From: Methanosarcina sp.
GTDB taxonomy: Archaea > Halobacteriota > Methanosarcinia > Methanosarcinales > Methanosarcinaceae
DNA: 9,224 bases
Direction: 5' to 3'
Assembly (NCBI GenBank): GCA_024280975.1
Contig: JAMXLQ010000316.1
Coordinates: forward strand, 1 to 9,224
The position numbers were made by a program, and so were the translations under genes. Positions 1 through 5,140 of the stretch are shown piece by piece. Every line of letters starts with the position of its first letter. Positions within the stretch are counted from its first letter, which is position 1. Below the pieces are notes generated by a model. It worked only from the letters and a program-made list of their open reading frames with translations. It was not told the DNA's origin and did no database searches.

Positions 1-293
1 CTGAAATGGAAATAGTGCTTACAAAATCCGTATTCGATAGAATCAAAAACGACTCCAGGGATGAACTCGAAATCCTACTCAATTCCGATAATACGGTTGT
101 TGAGGTCTGTGAGGAAAATCTGCGGCCCCCGACGATTGCTGTTACTGAGAAGTTCATGTACCTCTGCCTTTTCGATAACCAGGGAAAATATGACCACAGG
201 AAAGTAATGAGTTTCGATGTAAGCGCTCTTCACTGGGGCAGGGAACTTTTTACACATTATAAAGAACTGTCTCAAGAAGTGATCGAAATCTGA
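1..293 (+). CDS. Msr/FilR1-like HTH transcription regulator, C-terminal part (partial at left edge)
   Basis: Only the C-terminal ~96 residues lie in the window. The frame is open to the left edge, so the ATG at position 6 is probably internal. The visible part matches the C-terminal half of the FilR1/DUF1724 domain: a 'VLTKSVFDRI' segment, then 'LEILLNSDNT', a 'IAVTEKFMYLCLF' strand, 'GKYDHRKV', and the closing 'SALHWGRELFTHYKE' helix. In this family an N-terminal winged helix-turn-helix, here out of view, binds DNA. Members in Methanosarcina include the Msr regulators of methanol methyltransferase operons, and the related FilR1 acts in Methanothrix. The gene lies 72 bases upstream of a histidine kinase on the same strand, which suggests a shared signalling role. 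Family assignment is from remembered motifs. The specific target is unknown. Confidence 0.7.
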   Translation, partial: EMEIVLTKSVFDRIKNDSRDELEILLNSDNTVVEVCEENLRPPTIAVTEKFMYLCLFDNQGKYDHRKVMSFDVSALHWGRELFTHYKELSQEVIEI

Positions 294-365
294 AGCCTGC
301 CTGGCCTGTACAGTCAGAACAGGAATAAGTCTCCCACTTCTTTATAACTGGCTGGAGTTTAGACT

Positions 366-2960
366 ATGAGATTTAAAAATTCCCCCCTGAAATCAAAGCT
401 GGTTATCTATATCGTTGTCGGAGTTTTTCTTGTTCTTGCGGTCTCTACGGCTGTAATTATCAGTGAGGTCACCTCTCAGGAAGAAAAGCTGGCTTACCAG
501 AAATCAATCGAAATGGCAAGTAATTATGCAAACCAGTTTGATGCAGATATGAAAGCTAATAGCGCAGTCGCAAAAACGCTTGCCCTTACAATGGACAATT
601 ACGAGGCTTCCAACAGGACTGAGATAATAGGTATCCTTGAGAATATCCTTGAAAAGAACCCTCAGTTAATCGGGGTCTATCTGGGTTATGAGCCGAATGC
701 CTTTGACGGCAGGGATAGAGATTATATTAATGCTTCCGGACATGATTCAACAGGCAGATTTGTTCCTTATTGCAATAAAATTAAAGGTCCTATGACAATT
801 GAGCCTCTTCTCCACTATTATTCTTATGATTATTACCAGTTGACAAAAGCAACCGGCAGGGATATCCTGACCGAACCCTACTTTTATGAAGGAATATTCA
901 TGGTGAGTTATGACTCTCCTATTTTTAAAAACGGAAAGTTTGCAGGGATCGCCGGTGTGGATGTCCCTCTTGAGTATGTGGACGAGGTAGTGAGTAATGT
1001 CAAGGCTTTTGACACGGGATATGCCTTCATGGTAAGCAATACAGGCGTTCTGCTTTCTCATCCTACGCGCAAGGACTGGATCGGGAAAAAGAGTCTTTAT
1101 GATTTTAACTCAAGAGAAATATCTAGAGCCGCAGACGACATAAAAAATGGAACAGGCGGAAATATTGAGGTAAGGGACTCTACCACAGGCAAAACTGTTG
1201 TAATGTTTTATGAACCTGTACGAACCGGAAATTCCGCCTTTGTGCTTGTAATTCCGAAAGAAGAAATGCTTGCAGGTGTTGTTGATCTTAGGAACAGGCT
1301 TCTGGTTATTTCTGCAATTTCTATCCTGTTTATGGCGGGCCTTGCTTATATGATTGCTCTTTCTATCACAAAGCCAATAGATGAAATCGTTCAGGATTTC
1401 AAGAGTATTGCCCAGGATGCAGTTAAAGGAAAGCTTGATGTCAGGGCAGATACGGATGTGGAGATCGATTTCAGGGAGATCCCTACAGGCCTGAATGAAA
1501 TTCTTAAAGCTGTAATTGTTCCTGTAAGAGAGACTATAAGAGTAACCAATGCGCTTGCAAAAGGAGAGTTAAAAGAGAGGGTAAACGTAGATGTACAGGG
1601 AGAGTTCAAGGAACTTGGAAATACACTTGACAAATTCTCCGAAACTTTGAACAGTATTATCGACGACTCAAACGCAGTCCTTACGGCATTTCAGCAGAAT
1701 GATTTTAAGCGGAAGATCAGTATCCACGGGCAGGGCGATTTCAAGCTGCTTACGGATGGAATCGAAGAGACGCGTCAGGCTCTTGACGTGGTCACAGCTC
1801 AGCGCATAGAGGCGGAAAAAGCCCTTCTGAATTATGCAAAAGAACTTGAGCATTCCAACCAGCTTAAAGAAGATATGGAAAGGGTTGTCAATACAAGTCC
1901 TGTAATCGTGTTCCTTTGGAAGTATGAGCCCATGTGGCCTGCAGAGTTTGTTTCTGAGAATATTACCAGATTGGGTTATGAGGTGGAAGATTTTACCTCA
2001 AACAAAATTCTTTACGGGGATATTGTGCATCCCGAAGACCTAGAAAAGATGGCTGTCGAACTTAAGATGAACGTTGAGGCCGGTTGTGCGGATTATACCT
2101 CAGAATATCGGATTTTGACAAAATCCGGGGAGGTCCGCTGGGTTGACGAAAGGACAGTTATCCAGCGCAATGAGGAAGGGGAAGTCCACCTTCAGGGCAT
2201 TATCCTGGACATAACCGAGCATAAGAAAGCCGAGGGTGCGCTTCTCCAGATGGAGGAAATTCGCAAAAAAGAAATTCATCACCGTATCAAGAACAATTTG
2301 CAGGTGATTTCTATGCTTCTATACCTTGAGTCCGGGAATTTTACGGACAGGGACGTGATCGAAGCTTTCAGGGACAGCCAGCACAGGGTCAAATCAATGG
2401 CTCTTGTTCATGAAAAACTTTATCAATCTGAAGATATGGTAAGTGTAGACTTTGCGGATTACATTAAGAATCTTGTAGATTACCTGTTGCAGTCTTACTC
2501 TCTGGATAGCGGGAAAGTGAGCTTGAAACTGGATGTCGAAAAGGTCTTCCTTGGAATGGATACGGCTGTTCCCCTAGGAATAATTGTCAATGAACTGGTA
2601 TCGAACTCCCTGAAACATGCCTTTACCGGAGAGAATGAAGGAGAGATTTATGTCGAGCTGCACAGAAATAAAGAACGCTCTATCTGGCAGGAAAAAAACC
2701 CTAGTAATTCTGAAAATAGAAAAGCCAGGTACCCGAATAATGAAAGGACTGGCTTAAACGGCATAGCACAGAGCAAAGAAGATAAGTTAACCCTTATAGT
2801 AAGAGATAATGGCAGGGGTTTCCCTGAGAAACTGGACTTCCGGGACACGACTTCCCTGGGACTGCAGCTGGTGACAACGCTTGTGGATCAGATTGATGGA
2901 GAGATTGAACTTGACCGAAGCATGGGAACAGGATTTGAGATTAGTTTTTTCAGGGGATGA
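366..2960 (+). CDS. Membrane multi-sensor histidine kinase (Cache-HAMP-PAS-HisKA_2-HATPase)
   Basis: This 864-residue sensor kinase is anchored in the cytoplasmic membrane and should pass phosphate to a receiver protein. The order of parts is: membrane helix ~12-33; extracytoplasmic double-Cache-like domain ~34-310 (segments 'EPYFYEG', 'GKFAGIAGVDVPLEYV', 'GYAFMVSNTGVLLSHP'); second membrane helix ~311-333; HAMP ~331-385, with a second HAMP-like stretch ~395-435; PAS/PAC ~503-622 ('VHPEDLEKM', 'GEVRWVDERTV', 'GIILDITEHKKAE'); HisKA_2 dimerisation helices from ~630 with the phospho-acceptor motif 'EIHHRIKNNLQ' (His638/His639); ATPase domain with N box 'NELVSNSLKHAF' from Asn742, G1 'DNGRGFP' at 814-820 and G2 'SLGLQLV'. 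A polar insert of ~40 residues (767-806) lies between N and G1 boxes. The start is supported by GGAG at 354-357, 8 bases before ATG. The ligand cannot be read from the sequence. The partner is probably the receiver gene just downstream. Confidence 0.93.
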   Translation: MRFKNSPLKSKLVIYIVVGVFLVLAVSTAVIISEVTSQEEKLAYQKSIEMASNYANQFDADMKANSAVAKTLALTMDNYEASNRTEIIGILENILEKNPQLIGVYLGYEPNAFDGRDRDYINASGHDSTGRFVPYCNKIKGPMTIEPLLHYYSYDYYQLTKATGRDILTEPYFYEGIFMVSYDSPIFKNGKFAGIAGVDVPLEYVDEVVSNVKAFDTGYAFMVSNTGVLLSHPTRKDWIGKKSLYDFNSREISRAADDIKNGTGGNIEVRDSTTGKTVVMFYEPVRTGNSAFVLVIPKEEMLAGVVDLRNRLLVISAISILFMAGLAYMIALSITKPIDEIVQDFKSIAQDAVKGKLDVRADTDVEIDFREIPTGLNEILKAVIVPVRETIRVTNALAKGELKERVNVDVQGEFKELGNTLDKFSETLNSIIDDSNAVLTAFQQNDFKRKISIHGQGDFKLLTDGIEETRQALDVVTAQRIEAEKALLNYAKELEHSNQLKEDMERVVNTSPVIVFLWKYEPMWPAEFVSENITRLGYEVEDFTSNKILYGDIVHPEDLEKMAVELKMNVEAGCADYTSEYRILTKSGEVRWVDERTVIQRNEEGEVHLQGIILDITEHKKAEGALLQMEEIRKKEIHHRIKNNLQVISMLLYLESGNFTDRDVIEAFRDSQHRVKSMALVHEKLYQSEDMVSVDFADYIKNLVDYLLQSYSLDSGKVSLKLDVEKVFLGMDTAVPLGIIVNELVSNSLKHAFTGENEGEIYVELHRNKERSIWQEKNPSNSENRKARYPNNERTGLNGIAQSKEDKLTLIVRDNGRGFPEKLDFRDTTSLGLQLVTTLVDQIDGEIELDRSMGTGFEISFFRG

Positions 2961-2997
2961 AATGTAAATAAGGTGTGAAAATGGCGGAAGGAAAGAA

Positions 2998-3378
2998 ATG
3001 GCAGAAGGCAGAATTCTCATCGTTGAAGATGAGCATATTGTTGCAATGGGAATAAAAAGAATGTTAAAGAGTCTGGGGTACACGGTTACCGGTGTAGCCT
3101 CGTCAGGAGAGGATGCTATTGGAAAGGCAGAGAGCACTTTCCCTGATATAGTGCTTATGGATGTCATGCTAAAAGGTGGCATGGATGGCGTAGAAGCTGC
3201 AAAAGAAATCAGGGAAAGATTTGATGTTCCGGTTGTTTACCTGACTGCTTATTCTGATAATAAAATTCTTGAGAGGGTCAAGAGAACCGAACCTTTTGGT
3301 TATATCATAAAACCCTTTGACGAGAACGATCTGTACAGTAATATTGAGGTAGCTCTGCACAGGCAGAGGAAGAAATAA
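2998..3378 (+). CDS. Stand-alone response regulator receiver (CheY-like)
   Basis: A 126-residue protein made only of a receiver domain. Acidic residues Glu10, Asp11 and Glu12 precede the first helix, Asp55 in 'VLMDVML' is the phosphorylation site, Thr83 in 'VVYLTAYSD' and Lys105 in 'IIKPF' are the switch residues. No DNA-binding or enzyme domain follows, so output must come from a partner protein. The gene starts 37 bases after the kinase stop and is very probably co-transcribed with it, as its phospho-acceptor. This receiver subtype, with 'DVMLKGGMDGVEAAKEIR', is commonly paired with HisKA_2 kinases. The purine-rich GGAAGGAAAG before the ATG at 2998 can serve as ribosome binding site. A similar ATGGCGGAAGG with its own AAGGTG lies 17 bases upstream but in another frame and closes after 24 codons. 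Confidence 0.93.
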   Translation: MAEGRILIVEDEHIVAMGIKRMLKSLGYTVTGVASSGEDAIGKAESTFPDIVLMDVMLKGGMDGVEAAKEIRERFDVPVVYLTAYSDNKILERVKRTEPFGYIIKPFDENDLYSNIEVALHRQRKK

Positions 3379-3511
3379 GAAAAATTAGGGAAATAATTAC
3401 GGAGGAAAAATAATTTCAGATCTATCCGAGGGGAAAATTCATTTCTTACAGACAGGCATCAAGAAGGTAATTTTAAGTATCAACGCTCCTTGACACAAAA
3501 TCTCCTTCAAT

Positions 3512-3556
3512 ATAAGTCCTCAACCTATCGCCTTTGGCCTGGCTGGCAACCCTCGC
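3512..3556 (-). pseudogene. tRNA-Leu(GAG) 5' half, truncated after the anticodon arm
   Basis: Read on the - strand, GCGAGGG at the 5' end is followed by TT, a D-arm (GCC stem, 12-base loop with AGCCAGG, GGC stem) and an anticodon arm ATAGG-TTGAGGA-CTTAT with anticodon GAG, closing with four Watson-Crick pairs and one G-U pair. It agrees closely with the intact tRNA-Leu(CAG) 201 bases upstream up to this arm. Beyond it the variable arm, the T-arm (no TTCGAAT-like loop) and a normal acceptor strand are missing. The only acceptor-like match is CCCTCGGA at 3432-3425, with one mismatch to the 5' strand and no T-arm before it. I read it as a broken gene. A transcribed fragment or an unusual interrupted tRNA cannot be excluded. 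Confidence 0.7.
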
Positions 3557-3587
3557 ATATTGGAGGTTAACTTTTTATTATTTTCTG

Positions 3588-3596
3588 CCTTATATT
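3588..3596 (-). promoter_or_regulatory. Box A of the truncated tRNA-Leu
   Basis: AATATAAGG on the - strand lies about 32-40 bases upstream of the tRNA-like 5' end. Initiation about 25 bases downstream would leave a short ~11-base leader, as usual for archaeal tRNA genes. The promoter may therefore still be intact although the tRNA body is not. Confidence 0.4.
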
Positions 3597-3620
3597 CTCT
3601 TTGCTAATTTTTCTAATCTC

Positions 3621-3701
3621 GAGTTGTACCTTAGTATCTTTTTTAGCCCGACATGTTGTTTCTTAAGTCCGTTGCCTTAGATACCCATTTTGCCGCAACT
3701 C
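3621..3701. repeat. Nested inverted repeats (two 6-bp stems)
   Basis: GAGTTG (3621-3626) pairs with CAACTC (3696-3701), and inside it GTATCT (3634-3639) pairs with AGATAC (3679-3684). The internal loops are 7 and 11 bases and the terminal loop is 39 bases. The function is unknown. The - strand reading contains a stretch resembling the D-arm and anticodon loop of tRNA-Leu(UAA), so it could be another tRNA relic. Confidence 0.35.
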
Positions 3702-3757
3702 AAAAGAAATATAATAAGAATTAGAAATTAAGCAAAAATAAGAATTAATAAAATTAG

Positions 3758-3842
3758 TGCGAGAGGTGCGATTCGAACGCACGAATTCCTACGAAACTGG
3801 ACTCTGAATCCAGCGCCTTTGACCTGGCTGGGCAACTCTCGC
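3758..3842 (-). tRNA. tRNA-Leu (anticodon CAG)
   Basis: An 85-base leucine tRNA that reads CUG codons. On the - strand the acceptor GCGAGAG pairs fully with CTCTCGC, followed by discriminator A; the terminal CCA is not encoded. The D-arm has a GCC/GGC stem and a 13-base loop. The anticodon arm is CTGGA-TTCAGAG-TCCAG, with five perfect pairs and CAG at the anticodon position. The long variable arm of about 14 bases (with TTC/GAA pairing) marks a class II tRNA, as expected for leucine. The T-arm is GTGCG-TTCGAAT-CGCAC, with five perfect pairs. There is no intron. The gene lies 213 bases downstream of argF on the same strand and probably has its own promoter. Confidence 0.96.
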
Positions 3843-3887
3843 ATGATGTAGCTTATGTAGCAGGAGCAATAGTAGTGCTCTTTGTTC

Positions 3888-3897
3888 TTATACTTTT
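3888..3897 (-). promoter_or_regulatory. Box A of tRNA-Leu(CAG)
   Basis: AAAAGTATAA on the - strand has a purine-rich BRE-like GGAAA just before it and lies 46-55 bases upstream of the mature tRNA 5' end. It implies a ~25-base 5' leader removed by RNase P. It is the best TATA-like element between argF and the tRNA. Confidence 0.4.
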
Positions 3898-3966
3898 TCC
3901 TTGAAAGCCTGCTCGGAGGACGAATTTCGCCGTGACTTTTTTAATAATTTACTTTTTTTGGAAACG

Positions 3967-3986
3967 AGTTTAAACAGGTTTAAACT
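3967..3986. repeat. Perfect 9-bp inverted repeat built from two GTTTAAAC palindromes
   Basis: AGTTTAAAC at 3967-3975, two bases, then its exact complement GTTTAAACT at 3978-3986. Each half contains the 8-bp palindrome GTTTAAAC. The same palindrome occurs once more at 5051-5058, next to the argF box A. The element sits between the argF terminator region and the tRNA-Leu promoter. It may be a protein binding site; no function is known from the sequence. Confidence 0.6.
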
Positions 3987-4038
3987 GAGACTCTAAAAAC
4001 AAGATTTGAAAGAAACTCTAGGTATTTATAAATTAGGT

Positions 4039-4073
4039 CTGGAATTGATGAGATTTCATCTCATCAATTTCAG
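4039..4073 (-). terminator. Stem-loop over the argF stop codon
   Basis: A perfect 12-bp inverted repeat (AATTGATGAGAT at 4043-4054 against 4058-4069) with a 3-base loop extends, after one A-C mismatch in the transcript, by CTG/CAG (4071-4073 with 4039-4041, approximately). The argF stop codon at 4056-4058 lies in the loop and the first stem base. No strong U-run follows on the - strand, so it may act in mRNA 3'-end formation or protection rather than as a classical terminator. Confidence 0.55.
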
Positions 4074-4964
4074 GATAAGGGCTTTTTGCGCATGAAGGCG
4101 ATTCTCAGCCTCATCAAAAATTACAGAATTCGGGCCGTCCATAACTTCATCCGTAATCTCAAGGCCTCGCCGGGCTGGCAGGCAGTGCATAACTATTACA
4201 TCCGGCTTTGCAACTCCAAGGAGCTCGGTATTGACCTGGAAAATGGCAAAGTCTTTCAGGCGTTTCTCTTGCTCGGCTTCATCGCCCATAGAGACCCAGA
4301 CATCCGTATAAATGACATCTGCATCTTTTGCGGCAGCTTTCGGGTCATCCGTAATTGTGAACTTGCCTCCGAGAGCTTTTGCCTTTTCAAGAAATTCGGC
4401 TTTGGGCTCATATCCTTTCGGACAGGCGACGGCAAATTCCATTCCCATAATAGCTGAACCTAATAGGGCTGAGTTGCAGACATTGTTTCCATCTCCTACC
4501 CAGGCGAACTTCAGGCCTTCAAACATGTGTTTGTACTCCATTATAGTCATGAAATCGCCAAGGATCTGGCAGGGGTGCTCCCGATCCGAAAGCGCATTTA
4601 TCACAGGTATAGTTGAGTATTCAGCTAATTTCTTTACCGTTTCATGACTCATAACTCTGGCCATGAGTCCATGGAGGTAGCCTGAGAGGGTTCTGGCAGT
4701 ATCCTCGATAGTCTCGCCTCTTCCTACCTGGATATCTTTGGAATTTAGGTAAAGGGAATGACCTCCGAAATCAGTCATTGCAACCTCAAAAGATACCCTG
4801 GTTCTTGTGGAAGATTTCTCGAAAATCATCCCAAGGCTTTTGTTCTTCAGGAACTCTGTAGATTCTCCTGCTTTACGTTTTTCTTTCAGGTCCTTAGCCG
4901 ATTCGAGGAGTTCATAGATCTCCTCTCTGGACAGGTCAGTTATAGAAAGTACATCCTTCTTCAT
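4056..4964 (-). CDS. argF: Ornithine carbamoyltransferase (anabolic)
   Basis: Cytoplasmic enzyme that joins carbamoyl phosphate and ornithine to citrulline in arginine synthesis. The 302 residues carry the full set of family motifs: carbamoyl-phosphate loop 'STRTR' at 52-56, 'HPCQ' at 130-133, the ornithine-closing 'SMG' loop at 225-227 and 'HCLPARRG' at 260-267 with the catalytic cysteine. I chose ATG at 4964 because the protein then begins 'MKKDVLSITDLS' as usual for the family and AGGGG lies a few bases upstream. A GTG at 4997 would add 11 residues, but its GGAG directly abuts the start codon, leaving no spacing. The control region upstream holds three 20-bp tandem repeats and a palindrome at the box A. 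The stop codon is inside a strong stem-loop. Confidence 0.97.
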   Translation of the reverse strand: MKKDVLSITDLSREEIYELLESAKDLKEKRKAGESTEFLKNKSLGMIFEKSSTRTRVSFEVAMTDFGGHSLYLNSKDIQVGRGETIEDTARTLSGYLHGLMARVMSHETVKKLAEYSTIPVINALSDREHPCQILGDFMTIMEYKHMFEGLKFAWVGDGNNVCNSALLGSAIMGMEFAVACPKGYEPKAEFLEKAKALGGKFTITDDPKAAAKDADVIYTDVWVSMGDEAEQEKRLKDFAIFQVNTELLGVAKPDVIVMHCLPARRGLEITDEVMDGPNSVIFDEAENRLHAQKALILKLMR

Positions 4965-4990
4965 CGCTTCAACCCCTATTTTACTCTCTG

Positions 4991-5050
4991 TATTCACTCC
5001 TTTCTAACCGAATTTACTCCATTCTAACTGAGTTTACTTCATTCTGGCTA
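4991..5050. repeat. Three 20-bp tandem repeats in the argF leader
   Basis: Units 4991-5010, 5011-5030 and 5031-5050 are imperfect copies: 16 of 20 identical between the first two, about 15 of 20 between the last two. Each has a TTTACTTC- or TTCACTCC-like core followed by an (A/T)TTCT box. On the argF strand each unit reads G(G/A)AGT(G/A)AA, so the ribosome-binding-site-like GGAGTG near the GTG at 4997 is one member of the series. They cover the presumed untranslated leader and the region around transcription start. Confidence 0.65.
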
Positions 5051-5066
5051 GTTTAAACTTTATATT
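5050..5066 (-). promoter_or_regulatory. argF box A with overlapping AGTTTAAACT palindrome
   Basis: AATATAAAG on the - strand (5066-5058) is a good archaeal TATA box. Its downstream end overlaps by two bases the perfect 10-bp palindrome AGTTTAAACT at 5050-5059. Start of transcription would fall near 5036, giving a ~70-base leader through the tandem repeats. A regulator bound at the palindrome would compete with TBP/TFB, a common repression mode in archaea. The promoter call is by position and composition only. Confidence 0.5.
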
Positions 5067-5140
5067 ACTGCATAGTACTTATTTGCATGCCGTATGTACT
5101 TTTGCAGGACATTTCAGGCAGTAAATTTTATTTTAGGCAA

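Larger units (their letters stand above)
3379..3757. other. Convergent non-coding region between receiver gene and tRNA-Leu
   Basis: No protein gene is supported here. The + strand transcript of the receiver gene ends into it and the - strand tRNA transcript enters from the other side. It holds a truncated tRNA-Leu-like sequence (3512-3556), an acceptor-like CCCTCGGA on the - strand at 3425-3432, and nested inverted repeats at 3621-3701. A GGAGG at 3402-3406 has no start codon at a useful distance. Confidence 0.6.

Noticed and set aside
340..350. TTTATAA as box A of the kinase gene
   Set aside because: It lies only about 20 bases from the ATG, so transcription would begin at or after the start codon and exclude the clear GGAG site at 354-357. 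The kinase may be transcribed from upstream instead.
2981..3055. Start of the receiver gene at ATG 2981
   Set aside because: It is out of frame with the receiver domain and closes after 24 codons.
3621..3775. CRISPR array or attachment site next to the tRNA-Leu
   Set aside because: There are no regular direct repeats with spacers, no cas or integrase gene, and no copy of the tRNA 3' end in the window. The copied part is the 5' half, unlike normal att sites.
4964..4997. GTG at 4997 as the argF start, adding 11 residues
   Set aside because: The only ribosome-site-like GGAG directly abuts that GTG, leaving no spacing, and belongs to the tandem repeat series. The extra residues are not typical of the family. 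ATG at 4964 gives the usual N-terminus and length.
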